This document shows positions 33,147 through 43,171 of a DNA stretch of 64,000 nt, one piece after another (position 1 is the stretch's first letter; every line of letters begins with the position of its first letter). A model generated the notes under the pieces. That model ran no database searches, was not told where the DNA came from, and saw nothing but the letters and a program-made list of their open reading frames with translations. Source of the DNA: Streptomyces spiramyceticus (GTDB lineage Bacteria; Actinomycetota; Actinomycetes; Streptomycetales; Streptomycetaceae); NCBI RefSeq assembly GCF_028807635.1, contig NZ_JARBAX010000002.1:62001-126000 (forward strand), written 5' to 3'. The position numbers and the translations under genes are program-made.

Positions 33147-34750
33147 CCGGTCACACCATGACAACGCAGCACCAGACCCTGGCACTGCTGCTGTTCAGCG
33201 CGTTCGTCGCCGCCACGCTCGCCATCACGACATGGGCGAGCCGCAACCGGCGCGGCTCGGCGGAGGAGTTCTACGCGGGCGGACGGCTCTTCTCCCCCAT
33301 GGAGAATGGTTTCGCCATCGCGGGCGACTACATGTCCGCGGCCTCCTTCCTCGGCATCTCGGGACTGATCGCCCTCTTCGGCTACGACGGCATGCTCTAC
33401 TCCGTCGGCTTCCTCGTCGCATGGCTCGTCGTCCTGCTGCTGGTCGCCGAACTGGTCCGCAACTGCGGCCGGTTCACCCTCGCCGACGTCATCGCCGCCC
33501 GGATGGCCGAGCGCCCGGTGCGTATCGCCGCGGGAACTTCTTCGGTCACCGTGTCCGTTCTCTATCTGGTGGCGCAGATGGTGGGGGCGGGCAGCCTGGT
33601 CGCGCTGCTGCTGGGCGGGAGCAGCGAGGCCGCGCGCTCCTGGACGGTCATCGGCGTGGGCGCGCTGATGGTGATCTACGTGTCGTTGGGAGGGATGCGG
33701 GCCACCACCTGGATCCAGATCGTCAAGGCAGTGCTGCTGATGGCGGGCGCGGTCGCGCTCACCGTGCTCGTACTGGTGCGCTTCCACGGCGACTTCAACC
33801 AGCTGCTCGTCACCGCCGCGGAACGCAGTGGCCACGGCAAGGACTTCCTGTCGCCCGGTCTCAAGTACGGCGGGGACGTGACGGCTCGTTTGGACTTCAT
33901 CAGCCTCGGCCTCGCGCTCGTCCTCGGCACAGCGGGCCTGCCGCACATCCTGTCCCGCTTCTACACCGTGCCGACCGCGCGCGCCGCCCGCCGCTCGGTC
34001 GTCTGGTCCATCGGCCTCATCGGCAGCTTCTACCTGATGACGATCGTGCTCGGGTTCGGAGCGGCGGCAGTGGTCGGATCCGATGCGGTACGGACGTCGA
34101 ATGCCGCAGGGAACACGGCAGTTCCGCTTCTGGCGCTCGATCTGGGCGGGGGCGCGGGTTCCACAGGAGGAACGGTTCTCTTCGCCGTGGTCGCGGCCAT
34201 CGCCTTCGCCACCATCCTCGCGGTCGTCGCGGGCATCACTCTGGCTTCCTCCGCCTCCGTCGCGCACGATCTGTACGCCTCGCTCAGGCGCAGGCACGCC
34301 AAGAAGCACAGCGAGGTGGCGGTGGCCCGTATCGCCGCAGCAGGGATCGGAGCCGTGGCCATCGCCCTCGGCCTGCTCGCCCGCGACCTCAACGTCGCGT
34401 TCCTGGTCGGCCTCGCCTTCGCGGTCGCCGCCTCCGCCAATCTGCCGGTGCTGCTCTACTCGCTGTTCTGGCGGAGCTTCACCACCAGGGGCGCGGTCTG
34501 GTCGGTGTACGGCGGCCTGCTCCCGGCCGTACTGCTCGTGCTGCTCTCGCCGGTTGTCTCCGGCAGCCCCGAAGCGCTCTTCCCCGGCGTCGACTTCCAG
34601 CTCTTCCCGCTCCAGAACCCGGGCCTTGTCTCCATTCCGCTGGGCTTCTTCGCGGGCTGGCTGGGTACGGTTCTGTCGCCCGAACCGCCGGACGCGGCCA
34701 AGCACGCCGAGACGGAAGTGCGCTCGCTGACGGGCGCGGGCGCGGTCTGA
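33143..34750 (+). CDS. Solute:sodium symporter, acetate/ActP-like (535 aa)
   Basis: A membrane transporter of the SSS family that couples sodium to uptake of acetate or another short monocarboxylate. There are about 13 hydrophobic segments; typical features are GSAEEFYAGGRLFSPMENGFAIAGDYMSAASFLG in pieces near residue 35-65, VSLGGMRATTWIQIVKAVLL, and LGTAGLPHILSRFYTVP. It starts either at TTG 33143, which overlaps the DUF485 stop and has GGGGGAG 6 bases upstream, or at ATG 33158, which is too far from it. I use TTG. It converges with a DcuS/DcuR-type two-component system, which may control it. Confidence 0.92.
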   Translation: MTGHTMTTQHQTLALLLFSAFVAATLAITTWASRNRRGSAEEFYAGGRLFSPMENGFAIAGDYMSAASFLGISGLIALFGYDGMLYSVGFLVAWLVVLLLVAELVRNCGRFTLADVIAARMAERPVRIAAGTSSVTVSVLYLVAQMVGAGSLVALLLGGSSEAARSWTVIGVGALMVIYVSLGGMRATTWIQIVKAVLLMAGAVALTVLVLVRFHGDFNQLLVTAAERSGHGKDFLSPGLKYGGDVTARLDFISLGLALVLGTAGLPHILSRFYTVPTARAARRSVVWSIGLIGSFYLMTIVLGFGAAAVVGSDAVRTSNAAGNTAVPLLALDLGGGAGSTGGTVLFAVVAAIAFATILAVVAGITLASSASVAHDLYASLRRRHAKKHSEVAVARIAAAGIGAVAIALGLLARDLNVAFLVGLAFAVAASANLPVLLYSLFWRSFTTRGAVWSVYGGLLPAVLLVLLSPVVSGSPEALFPGVDFQLFPLQNPGLVSIPLGFFAGWLGTVLSPEPPDAAKHAETEVRSLTGAGAV

Positions 34751-34793
34751 CCAGCCCGCAAAGTGGGGGTGGCGTCGCCTCTCACTCTCGACC

Positions 34794-35471
34794 TCAGCGG
34801 CCGGACGTCCACGCGTAGCGGTGCTCCGGGCGGCCCGTCTCGCCGTACTTGAGGCTGAGCCGCACCCGCCCCGACCGCTCCAGCAACTTCAGGTAGCGCT
34901 GCGCGGTCTGTCGGCTCATGCCGGCGCGCTCGGAGATCTCCTGGGCGGACAGCGGCCCGTCAGCGGCCAGCAGCACCTGCCGGACCAGCTCCGCGGTGGT
35001 CGTCGAGTGCCCCTTGGGGAGGCCGGGAGAGCCTGCCACGGACAGGGCGCCGAAAATCCGGTCCACCTCGGCCTGCTCCGCCTCGCCGCCCCCGTCGAGC
35101 GTGCGGCGCAGGGCGGCGTACGCCTCCAGCTTGGTGCGCAGGCCGGCGAAGTTGAAGGGCTTCACCAGGTACTGGAGCGCGCCCTGGCGCATCGCGGCCT
35201 GCACGGTCGCGATGTCGCGCGCCGCCGTCACCATGATCACGTCGGTCTGGAGGCCGAGGCCGCGCAGTTCCTGTACGAGCGCGAGGCCGTTCCTGTCCGG
35301 CAGATAGTGGTCGAGGAGGACCAGGTCGACGTGATGCGCCCGCAGCGCGGCGAGCGCCTCGGCGGCGGTGTGCGCCCGGCCGACGACGCGGAAGCCCGCC
35401 ACCTTGGCCACATAGGCGGCGTTGATCTCCGCGACGCGGACGTCGTCGTCCACCACCAGTACGTCGATCAT
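34794..35471 (-). CDS. Response regulator, DcuR/CitB type (225 aa)
   Basis: A phosphorylatable DNA-binding regulator. The receiver domain (about residues 1-120) has VDDDVRVAEIN, the phospho-acceptor Asp in VLLDHYLPDRNG, and KPFNFAGLRTKLEAY. The C-terminal HTH (about 165-205; LSAQEISERAGMSRQTAQRYLKLLERSGRVRL in pieces) is the type seen with citrate/C4-dicarboxylate sensors. The ATG of this gene overlaps the stop of the histidine kinase (ATGA at 35468-35471), so the kinase is translated first and the regulator is coupled to it. Convergence with the DUF485/symporter operon suggests that operon as a possible target. Confidence 0.92.
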   Translation of the reverse strand: MIDVLVVDDDVRVAEINAAYVAKVAGFRVVGRAHTAAEALAALRAHHVDLVLLDHYLPDRNGLALVQELRGLGLQTDVIMVTAARDIATVQAAMRQGALQYLVKPFNFAGLRTKLEAYAALRRTLDGGGEAEQAEVDRIFGALSVAGSPGLPKGHSTTTAELVRQVLLAADGPLSAQEISERAGMSRQTAQRYLKLLERSGRVRLSLKYGETGRPEHRYAWTSGR

Positions 35472-37144
35472 CGCGCCTCTCCTGCCGTATCAAGCTCCGC
35501 CGTGTACAGCTCCTCCGTGCTCGGTGGCTCATCGGCCAGCGCCTCCGGCAGTACGACGCTGAACTCGGCGCCGCCCTCCGCGCCTTCGCCGGCCCGCGCG
35601 CTGCCGCCCTGCCGTTCCGCGAGCCTGCGCACCATCGCCAGGCCGAGGCCGCGCTTGCCGTGCGCGGGCAGCTCCTTGGTCGACCACCCCTCCGTGAAGA
35701 TCAGCTCGCGCTGCTCGGCCGGAACGCCGGGCCCGCTGTCGGCCACCCGAAGTACGGCCGTACGCCCCTCGGCACGCAGCTCGACCTCGATCCGGGCATC
35801 GGGTGAGCCGGCCGAGGCGTCCAGCGCGTTGTCCACCAGATTGCCGACCACGGTGACCAGGCCACGCGGGTCCACGAGCCGGTCCGGCAGCAGCGTCGCG
35901 CCGGAGAGCCGCAGCGAGACACCCCGCTCGGCCGCCACCGTCGCCTTTCCGACCAGCAGCGCCGCCAGCAGCGGGTCGTGGATCTTCTCGGTGATCTGCT
36001 CGGCGGTGGCACGGTGCACCCCGGCGACCTCCGTCACGAACTGCACCGCCTCCTCGTGCATGCCCAGTTCCAGCAGCCCCAGGAGCGTATGCATCCGGTT
36101 GGCGTGCTCATGGTCCTGGGCGCGCAGGGCGTCGATCAGGCCACGCGTCGAATCCAGCTCGCGGCCGAGCTGCTCCAGCTCGGTGCGGTCGCGAAGGGTC
36201 GCCACCGCACCGCCGTCGTCCGTCGGCATCCGATTAGTGACCAGTACGCGGTGCCCGCGCACCGTCAGCAGATCGTCGCCGGTCACCCGCCCCGCCAGCA
36301 CATCGGCGGTACGGCCCTCGCCCAGCACCTCGTCGAGCGGCCGCCCTGTGGCCTCCGCGCCAAGCCCGAGCAGCCGCTGCGCCTCGTCGTTCATCAGCCG
36401 GATCCTGCCTGTGGCGTCGAGGGCGACGACGCCCTCCCTGATGCCGTGCAGCATCGCCTCGCGCTCGGCGAGCAGCGCGGAGATGTCCGAGAAGGCCAGG
36501 TCGTGCGTCTGCCGCTGGAGCCTGCGGGAGATGAGATACGCCGCGAGCGCGCCGACGGCCAGGGCCCCGCCGGCGTACGCGAGCAGCCCCGGGATCGCCG
36601 CCAGCAGCCGGGCGCGGACGCTGTCGTACTCGATACCGACCGACACGGCGCCGACGATCTCCCTGTCGGCGTCGCGCAGCGGGACCTTGCCGCGGGCGGA
36701 GCGGCCGAGCGTACCCTCGTCGATCCCCATGACCTCCCGCCCGGCGAGCGGCTCGCTGGGGTCGGTGGAGACCACCCTGCCGATCTGGCGGCTGTCGGTG
36801 TGGGACCACCGCACGCCGCGCTTGTCCATGATCACGACGTATTCGGCGCCGGTGGATCGCCGGATGCGCTCCGCCTCGGTCTGTACGGGCCCTCCGGCGG
36901 TGGGCCTGGACCCGGTCACCGCGTCGGCGAGCTGCGGCTGGGCCGCCGTGGTCTGCGCGATGGCGAGCGCGCGCCGCATGGCCTCCTGGTCGAGCTGGGC
37001 GCTGAGCGGGGCGAGGAAGAGGCCGGTGGCCAGCACGGTGACGCCTGTGGCGATGGCCAGCTGCATCAGCAGGACCTGCGAGAAGACGCGCTGGGGCCAG
37101 CCCAGGCGCAGACGTCTGCCGGAGGCGGTCGTTTCGGCGGTCAT
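35468..37144 (-). CDS. Sensor histidine kinase, DcuS/CitA type (558 aa)
   Basis: A membrane-bound kinase that senses an extracellular carboxylate. TM1 is about residues 18-40 (VFSQVLLMQLAIATGVTVLA). An extracytoplasmic sensor follows, with ALAIAQTTAAQPQLADAVTG, and GAEYVVIMDKRGVRWSH. TM2 is about 175-197 (AYAGGALAVGALAAYLI). A PAS domain (DISALLAEREAMLHGIREGVVALDATGRIRL in pieces) leads to the SPOB-type His region (HEHANRMHTLLGLLELG) and an ATPase domain with VGNLVDNALDAS and GKRGLGLAMVRR. ATG 37144 is used rather than the extended frame. It is transcribed with the response regulator downstream. The ligand is inferred only from family resemblance. Confidence 0.92.
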   Translation of the reverse strand: MTAETTASGRRLRLGWPQRVFSQVLLMQLAIATGVTVLATGLFLAPLSAQLDQEAMRRALAIAQTTAAQPQLADAVTGSRPTAGGPVQTEAERIRRSTGAEYVVIMDKRGVRWSHTDSRQIGRVVSTDPSEPLAGREVMGIDEGTLGRSARGKVPLRDADREIVGAVSVGIEYDSVRARLLAAIPGLLAYAGGALAVGALAAYLISRRLQRQTHDLAFSDISALLAEREAMLHGIREGVVALDATGRIRLMNDEAQRLLGLGAEATGRPLDEVLGEGRTADVLAGRVTGDDLLTVRGHRVLVTNRMPTDDGGAVATLRDRTELEQLGRELDSTRGLIDALRAQDHEHANRMHTLLGLLELGMHEEAVQFVTEVAGVHRATAEQITEKIHDPLLAALLVGKATVAAERGVSLRLSGATLLPDRLVDPRGLVTVVGNLVDNALDASAGSPDARIEVELRAEGRTAVLRVADSGPGVPAEQRELIFTEGWSTKELPAHGKRGLGLAMVRRLAERQGGSARAGEGAEGGAEFSVVLPEALADEPPSTEELYTAELDTAGEAR

Positions 37145-37212
37145 GCTGATGAACGGTAAAGCGCCGGGCACACCTTTCCGAAATTCCTGCTCCCGCGAGT
37201 GGAGCCCGGGCA

Positions 37213-37902
37213 TCACCGCGCGTGAGCGGAATCCGGGTCGTCCGGGGGCGTTCCATGATCGGCCTCGGCCATGGCCCGTTCGAAGATCAGGAACATCCGC
37301 CTCTCGTCGCTGTCCGGCGGCAGGGACGCTTTCATGTCACGTGAGGCAGCCCAGTACCGGCGAAATGCGGGGGAGCGGATGAGGTCTCTGGCATGGACGA
37401 GCATCTCGTCCTCAGAAACGCTTTCCCATTTCAGAAGCAGCAAATAGTGACAGAAAGTGAGGTTGGCGAAAAGGTTCTGCCGGATCGCGAGTTCCGTCTC
37501 GCCGGGGTAATCGTTCCAGACGTCTGCGAGTGAGAGATCTTGCATCTGCATCTGGGTCAGCTGCATGTGCAGGCTGCGGAGGTCTGCCTCGGCGCTCCGG
37601 CGCAGCTCCTTGCGCGAGGCGGTCAGCTCCTGGCGCTGGAGCCGCAATTCGTGCTGCTGGATCACCAGCGTTATGACCAGGAGAATCAGGGCGATTCCGG
37701 AGAAGACCGAGTTGACTCCGCCGAAGTAGTCGCCGATGCCGCTTCGTTCGGCTGCTTTTTCTGTATCGCTGTTGGCCCGGACCACTGCGTCTATCAGCCA
37801 GCCGCTGAGAATGACGGATGCCGCGGCCACCAGCGCTATACCGAGGACGCACAGAGCCGCCCAACCGCCGAACCGTGCTGTGCTCCGCCACGCTCGCCCC
37901 AT
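37213..37902 (-). CDS. DUF6082 family membrane protein (229 aa)
   Basis: A Streptomyces family of unknown function. Two membrane helices at the N-terminus (WAALCVLGIALVAAASVILS and FSGIALILLVITLVIQQHELRLQRQ) are followed by a coiled-coil part (ELTASRKELRRSAEADLRSL) and a helical domain with DYPGETELAIRQNLFANLTFCHYLLLLKW typical of DUF6082. The gene has visibly lower third-position GC than neighbours (for example AAGCAGCAAATAGTGACAG-like stretches around 37430), suggesting recent acquisition. It lies between a two-component system and a CobW gene, in the same orientation as the kinase but 68 bases upstream of it. No function can be given. Confidence 0.85.
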   Translation of the reverse strand: MGRAWRSTARFGGWAALCVLGIALVAAASVILSGWLIDAVVRANSDTEKAAERSGIGDYFGGVNSVFSGIALILLVITLVIQQHELRLQRQELTASRKELRRSAEADLRSLHMQLTQMQMQDLSLADVWNDYPGETELAIRQNLFANLTFCHYLLLLKWESVSEDEMLVHARDLIRSPAFRRYWAASRDMKASLPPDSDERRMFLIFERAMAEADHGTPPDDPDSAHAR

Positions 37903-38011
37903 GCGCCCCGCCCCTCAAAGTGTCGAGGCAACTTGCCCGTGAGACTGGGAGAGGAAACGCAGCCCCCGGGGCGCACACGGTCATGTCCGCGCGCTCGCAT
38001 ACGATCGGCCC

Positions 38012-39106
38012 ATGGTCAGGCAACCCATTCCGGTCATCATCCTCGCGGGCTTCCTGGGATCCGGTAAGACCACCCTGCTCAACCATCTGTTGCGGCAGAG
38101 CAGAGGCACCAGGATCGGTGCGATCGTCAATGACTTCGGGTCCATCGAGATCGACGCCATGGCCGTGGCCGGTCAGCTCGGTGACTCCACGGTCTCGCTC
38201 GGCAACGGGTGCCTGTGCTGCGCCGTCGACGCGAGCGAGCTCGACGAGTATCTGGAGAAGCTGACCCGGCCCGCCGCCCGGCTCGACGTGATCGTCATCG
38301 AGGCGAGCGGTCTCGCCGAGCCGCAGGAGCTGGTCCGGATGATCCTGGCCAGCGAGAACGAGCGGATCGTTTACGGAGGGCTGGCCGAGGTCGTCGACGC
38401 CGCCGAGTTCGACGCGACCCGCGAGCGCCATCCGGAGATCGACCGGCACCTCGCCATCGCCGATCTCGTCGTCCTGAACAAAACCGACCGGGTGGGGGAC
38501 GGGCAGCTCGGCCGCATCCTCGACACCGTCGGCGGCCTCAGTGGCGGCACCGCCGTGGTCCGTGCGTCGTACGGGCGGATCGAGCCTGAGCTGCTCTTCG
38601 ACCCCGCGGCGCGGCCGGACGACACGGCGGAGAAAGTCCGGCAGCTGTCGTTCGACGATCTGCGGGCCGAGGACGACCAGCACGACCACGACGACCGGCA
38701 CGATCACGACAGCAAGCACCACCACGACAGCCATCTGCACGCGGCGTACGAGAGCGTCTCCTTCACCTCCGAAGAGCCCATGAACCCGCGCCGGCTCATG
38801 GACTTCCTCGACACGAGGCCGGAGGGGCTCTACCGGATCAAGGGTTACGTCGACTTCGGCGCGGCCGACGCCCGCAACCGGTACGCGCTGCACGCCGTCG
38901 GCCGGTTTCTGCGCTTCTACCCCGAGACCTGGGGGCGCGACGAGCCGAGGATCACGCAGCTCGTGCTGATCGGTTCGAGGATTGACGGCGAAGCGCTGGG
39001 CAAGGAGCTGGCGGCCTGCCGCGCGGACGGGCCGCAGGACGCCCCCGCCGCTGCCGATGAGCGCAGCATGTGGGGCGTCCTGCGGTACGTACAGGGCGAG
39101 GGCTAG
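38012..39106 (+). CDS. CobW/COG0523 GTP-dependent metallochaperone (364 aa)
   Basis: A G3E-family GTPase that delivers metal, probably zinc, to client proteins. The P-loop is GFLGSGKTTLL (about residues 12-20), the metal-binding CxCC motif is GNGCLCCAVDA, the switch region contains EASGLAEPQELVRMIL, and NKTD supplies guanine specificity. A His/Asp-rich stretch (about 225-250, DHDDRHDHDSKHHHDSHLH) and the CobW C-terminal domain follow. TACGAT (38000-38005) ends 6 bases before ATG, so the mRNA is probably leaderless; I see no clear Zur box. Its stop TAG overlaps the stop of convergent parC in the palindrome CTAG. The client is unknown. Confidence 0.92.
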   Translation: MVRQPIPVIILAGFLGSGKTTLLNHLLRQSRGTRIGAIVNDFGSIEIDAMAVAGQLGDSTVSLGNGCLCCAVDASELDEYLEKLTRPAARLDVIVIEASGLAEPQELVRMILASENERIVYGGLAEVVDAAEFDATRERHPEIDRHLAIADLVVLNKTDRVGDGQLGRILDTVGGLSGGTAVVRASYGRIEPELLFDPAARPDDTAEKVRQLSFDDLRAEDDQHDHDDRHDHDSKHHHDSHLHAAYESVSFTSEEPMNPRRLMDFLDTRPEGLYRIKGYVDFGAADARNRYALHAVGRFLRFYPETWGRDEPRITQLVLIGSRIDGEALGKELAACRADGPQDAPAAADERSMWGVLRYVQGEG

Positions 39107-41556
39107 ACCGGGCCCGCCAGCGCCGCCACCGCCGTCGTCAGCGGTGTGCCCGAGCCGTCGCGGCGCGGGTCCGGCTCCGGCAGCTCCACCGGTGTGCCGT
39201 TCTTCGCCGCCGCCCGGGGCGGAGCCGCGCCCGCCCAGGCCAGGATGAGGATGTCCTCGCCCTTGAGGAACCGGTGGCAGCGCACGCCGCCCGTGGCCCG
39301 CCCCTTGCGCGGGTACTGGTCGAACGGCGTCAGCTTCGCCGATGTCTCCGAATCGCCGAGCAAAGTGCCCGCCGCTCCGGCCACCGTGAAGACCATGGCG
39401 TCCGCCGCTGGATCCACCGCGGTGAACGAGATCACCTTGGCGCCGTCGGCGAGCTTGATGCCCGCCATGCCGCCCGCCGGACGGCCCTGCGGCCTGACCT
39501 GGCCCGCCGGGTAGCGCAGCAGCTGGGCGTCGTCCGTGATGAAGATCAGGTCCTCATCGCCGGTGCGCAGCTCGGCCGCGCCGACGATCCGGTCACCGTC
39601 CTTGAGGGTGATGACCTCCAACTCGTCCTTGTTGGCGGGGTAGTCGGGCACGACCCGCTTGACCACACCCTGCTCGGTGCCGAGCGCGAGACCCGGCGAG
39701 GACTCGTCGAGCGTGGTGAGACAGACCAGCGTCTCGCCCTCCTCCAGCGACAGGAACTCCGAGACCAGCGCCCCGCCCGACAGGGTCGGCGCGGAGGCCG
39801 TGTACGGCAGCTGGGGTAGGTCGATCACGGCGAGCCGCAGCAACCGCCCGGCCGACGTCACCGCGCCCACATCGCCACGCGCCGTGGCCGGCACGGCCGA
39901 GACGATCACATCGTGCTTGGCACGCCGGGCATCGTCCATGGCGAGAGGCTCGCCGGTGACCGTACGGGCGAGCAGCCCGGTCGACGACAGGAGCACACGG
40001 CAGGGATCGTCCGCGACCTCCAGCGGCACCGCCGCGACCGGCGAAGCGCCCGACTCCAGCAGCACCGTGCGCCGGTCGGTGCCGAACTTCTTCGCGACCG
40101 CGGCCAGTTCGGAGGAGACCAGCTTGCGCAGCTCCGCGTCCGACTCCAGGATCCCGGTCAGCTCGTCGATCTCCCCGTTCAGCCGGTCGCGCTCGCTCTC
40201 CAGCTCGATCCGGTCGAACTTGGTGAGCCGGCGCAGCGGGGTGTCCAGGATGTACTGCGTCTGGATCTCGCTCAGCGAGAAGTGCTCGATCAGCCGCTCC
40301 TTCGCCTGCGCCGAATTGTCGCTGGAGCGGATGAGCCGGATGACCTCGTCGATGTCGAGCAGGGCGACGAGCAGGCCCTCGACCAGGTGGAGCCGGTCGC
40401 GCCGCTTGGTGCGGCGGAACTCGCTGCGGCGCCGTACGACCTCGAAGCGGTGGTCGAGGTAGACCTCCAGCAGCTCCTTCAGGCCCAGCGTCAGCGGCTG
40501 ACCGTCCACCAGCGCCACATTGTTGATGCCGAAGGACTCCTCCATCGGCGTCAGCTTGTAGAGCTGCTCAAGCACCGCCTCGGGGACGAAACCGTTCTTG
40601 ATCTCGATGACCAGACGCAGCCCGTGCATGCGGTCGGTGAGGTCCTTGACGTCCGCGATGCCCTGGAGCTTCTTCGACGAGACCAGGTCCTTGATCTTGG
40701 CGATCACCTTCTCCGGGCCGACGGTGAAGGGCAGTTCCGTGACGACCAGGCCCTTCCGGCGTGCCGTGACGTTCTCCACGGTGGCCGTCGAGCGGATCTT
40801 GAAGGTGCCGCGCCCCTTCTCGTACGCGTCCTTGATGCCGCCGAGGCCCACGATCCGGCCACCGGTCGGCAGGTCCGGGCCGGGGACGAAACGCATCAGC
40901 GTGTCGAGGTCGGCGCCGGGGTGCTTGATCAGATGGCGGGCGGCGGCGATGACCTCGCCCAGGTTGTGCGGCGGCATGTTCGTCGCCATGCCGACGGCGA
41001 TTCCGGACGCACCGTTGACCAGCAGGTTCGGATACGCCGCGGGAAGCGCGACCGGCTCCCGCTCCTGGCCGTCGTAGTTCGGCGAGAAATCGACCGTGTC
41101 CTCGTCGATCGACTCGGTCATCAGCGAGGTGGCGTCGGCCATCCGGCATTCCGTGTACCGCATGGCGGCCGGCGGGTCGTCGTTGCCGAGGGAGCCGAAG
41201 TTGCCGTGGCCGTCGACCAGCGGCAGGCGCATCGAGAAGGGCTGTGCCATCCGCACGAGCGCGTCGTAGATCGACGCGTCGCCGTGCGGGTGCAACTTAC
41301 CCATCACCTCGCCGACGACGCGGGCGCACTTCACATAGCCGCGGTCGGGCCGCAGCCCCATCTCGTTCATCTGGTAGACGATGCGGCGGTGCACCGGCTT
41401 CATGCCGTCGCGGGCGTCGGGCAGCGCTCGCGAGTAGATCACCGAGTACGCGTACTCGAGGAAGGAGCCCTGCATTTCGTCGACGACGTCGACATCGAGG
41501 ATCTTCTCCTCGAACGCATCGTCCGGCGGCGGGGTCTTCGTGCTGCGGCGGGCCAT
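39103..41556 (-). CDS. parC: DNA topoisomerase IV subunit A (817 aa)
   Basis: The breakage-rejoining subunit, partner of parE. The N-terminal winged-helix and tower domain has [22 protein letters not shown] (about residues 45-65), [20 protein letters not shown], and the active tyrosine in AMRYTECRM (about residue 125). The C-terminal beta-pinwheel region includes repeats with GG.RC and related turns near the end. ATG 41556 has AAGGAG about 12 bases upstream, and the frame upstream to 41790 is not similar. The length fits ParC, while gyrase A has a GyrA-box. It is divergent from the first M16 peptidase gene. In the region 39.1-41.6 kb the ORF is transcribed against most neighbours. Confidence 0.95.
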   Translation of the reverse strand: MARRSTKTPPPDDAFEEKILDVDVVDEMQGSFLEYAYSVIYSRALPDARDGMKPVHRRIVYQMNEMGLRPDRGYVKCARVVGEVMGKLHPHGDASIYDALVRMAQPFSMRLPLVDGHGNFGSLGNDDPPAAMRYTECRMADATSLMTESIDEDTVDFSPNYDGQEREPVALPAAYPNLLVNGASGIAVGMATNMPPHNLGEVIAAARHLIKHPGADLDTLMRFVPGPDLPTGGRIVGLGGIKDAYEKGRGTFKIRSTATVENVTARRKGLVVTELPFTVGPEKVIAKIKDLVSSKKLQGIADVKDLTDRMHGLRLVIEIKNGFVPEAVLEQLYKLTPMEESFGINNVALVDGQPLTLGLKELLEVYLDHRFEVVRRRSEFRRTKRRDRLHLVEGLLVALLDIDEVIRLIRSSDNSAQAKERLIEHFSLSEIQTQYILDTPLRRLTKFDRIELESERDRLNGEIDELTGILESDAELRKLVSSELAAVAKKFGTDRRTVLLESGASPVAAVPLEVADDPCRVLLSSTGLLARTVTGEPLAMDDARRAKHDVIVSAVPATARGDVGAVTSAGRLLRLAVIDLPQLPYTASAPTLSGGALVSEFLSLEEGETLVCLTTLDESSPGLALGTEQGVVKRVVPDYPANKDELEVITLKDGDRIVGAAELRTGDEDLIFITDDAQLLRYPAGQVRPQGRPAGGMAGIKLADGAKVISFTAVDPAADAMVFTVAGAAGTLLGDSETSAKLTPFDQYPRKGRATGGVRCHRFLKGEDILILAWAGAAPPRAAAKNGTPVELPEPDPRRDGSGTPLTTAVAALAGPV

Positions 41557-41782
41557 CGCGGCTGCGGCTCCTTCGCGGTTCTGTCGGGGCAAGTTCTGGA
41601 CCTGATGCGGACCATTGTGGACCTGCGCACTGACAACGCCGACCTCGACCCGTCCGTAGCGCTCTCCCGGGGCGCTCCACGGGCGTTCCCTGAGGGCGTA
41701 CGCGGCCCGGGAACTTCGCCAGGTGTCAGCGCGCTTGCATACAGTGGCAGGACTTCTCCATATCGCGATCGAAGGGACGTAC

Positions 41783-43171
41783 ATGCCCATGGGTCACACG
41801 GCCACAGCGCAGGCCGGTTCCGGCGGCCTGACAGCGACTGAGCACCGGCTGGCCAATGGCCTGCGCGTGGTGCTTTCCGAGGACCACCTGACCCCGGTCG
41901 CCGCGGTCTGCCTCTGGTACGACGTCGGTTCGCGCCACGAGGTCAAGGGCCGTACCGGTCTTGCTCACCTCTTCGAGCACCTGATGTTCCAGGGCTCGGC
42001 GCAAGTCAAGGGCAATGGCCACTTCGAGCTGGTGCAGGGTGCGGGCGGTTCGCTCAACGGCACGACCAGCTTCGAGCGCACCAACTATTTCGAGACGATG
42101 CCCACCCACCAGGTGGAGCTGGCCCTGTGGCTGGAGGCCGACCGGATGGGCTCGCTGCTCTCCGCGCTCGACGAAGAGTCCATGGAGAACCAGCGCGACG
42201 TCGTCAAGAACGAGCGCCGCCAGCGGTACGACAACGTGCCGTACGGCACGGCGTTCGAGAAGCTGACCGCCCTCTCCTACCCCGAGGGTCACCCGTATCA
42301 CCACACGCCGATCGGCTCGATGGCCGACCTGGACGCCGCGACCCTCGAAGACGCGCGCGCCTTTTTCCGTACCTACTACGCACCCAACAACGCGGTGCTC
42401 TCGGTCGTCGGCGACATCGACCCGGAGCAGACGCTCGCCTGGATCGAGAAGTACTTCGGCTCCATCCCGTCCCACGACGGAAAGCAGCCGCCGCGCGACG
42501 GCACCCTGCCCGACATCATCGGCGAAGAGCTGCGTGAGGAGATCCACGAGGAGGTCCCGGCCCGCGCGCTGATGGCCGCCTACCGGCTGCCCCACGACGG
42601 CACCCGCGAGGCCGACGCCGCGGACCTGGCGCTCACCATCCTCGGCGGCGGCGAGTCCTCCCGGCTGCACAACCGCCTCGTGCGCCGCGACCAGACGGCC
42701 GTCGCGGCCGGCTTCGGACTGCTGCGCCTGACCGGCGCACCCTCGCTCGGCTGGCTGGACGTCAAGACGTCGGCCGGTGTCGAGGTGCCCGACATCGAGC
42801 GTGCCGTCGACGAAGAGCTGGCCAAGTTCGCCGCCGAGGGCCCCACGCCCGAGGAGATGGAGCGCGCGCAGGCCCAGTTGGAGCGCGAGTGGCTGGACCG
42901 GCTCGGTACGGTCGCGGGCCGCGCCGACGAACTGTGCCGGTACGCCGTCCTGTTCGGCGACCCGCAGCTCGCCCTGACCGCGGTCCAGCGCGTCCTCGAC
43001 ATCACGGCGGACGAGGTCAAGGCCGCGGCGAAGGCCCGGCTGCGCCCGGACAACAGGGCGGTGCTGGTGTACGAGCCCACACATGCCGACGACACCGCCG
43101 ACACCGCCGGCACGGCCGACGCCGATGCCGCCGCCGACGAGACCGACGCGCAGGAAGGGGCGGACAAGTGA
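41783..43171 (+). CDS. M16 metallopeptidase, catalytic partner (462 aa)
   Basis: A zinc protease of the insulinase/processing-peptidase family. The inverted zinc motif HxxEH is in GLAHLFEHLMFQGS (about residues 60-64), with a downstream Glu in NQRDVVKNERRQRYDN. The M16 C-terminal domain contains LILGG-type LALTILGGGESSRLHNRLVR. ATG 41783 has GAAGGGA upstream; ATG 41789 is also in frame. The last 35 residues are an Asp/Ala/Thr-rich tail (TADTAGTADADAAADETDA). The second M16 gene starts within its stop (GTGA at 43168). Together they probably form a heterodimer or a pair like mitochondrial MPP, acting on peptides of unknown identity. Confidence 0.92.
   Translation: MPMGHTATAQAGSGGLTATEHRLANGLRVVLSEDHLTPVAAVCLWYDVGSRHEVKGRTGLAHLFEHLMFQGSAQVKGNGHFELVQGAGGSLNGTTSFERTNYFETMPTHQVELALWLEADRMGSLLSALDEESMENQRDVVKNERRQRYDNVPYGTAFEKLTALSYPEGHPYHHTPIGSMADLDAATLEDARAFFRTYYAPNNAVLSVVGDIDPEQTLAWIEKYFGSIPSHDGKQPPRDGTLPDIIGEELREEIHEEVPARALMAAYRLPHDGTREADAADLALTILGGGESSRLHNRLVRRDQTAVAAGFGLLRLTGAPSLGWLDVKTSAGVEVPDIERAVDEELAKFAAEGPTPEEMERAQAQLEREWLDRLGTVAGRADELCRYAVLFGDPQLALTAVQRVLDITADEVKAAAKARLRPDNRAVLVYEPTHADDTADTAGTADADAAADETDAQEGADK

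Noticed and set aside
35978..37159. 393-residue plus-strand frame opposite the histidine kinase
   Set aside because: Antisense to a well-defined kinase with all its motifs.
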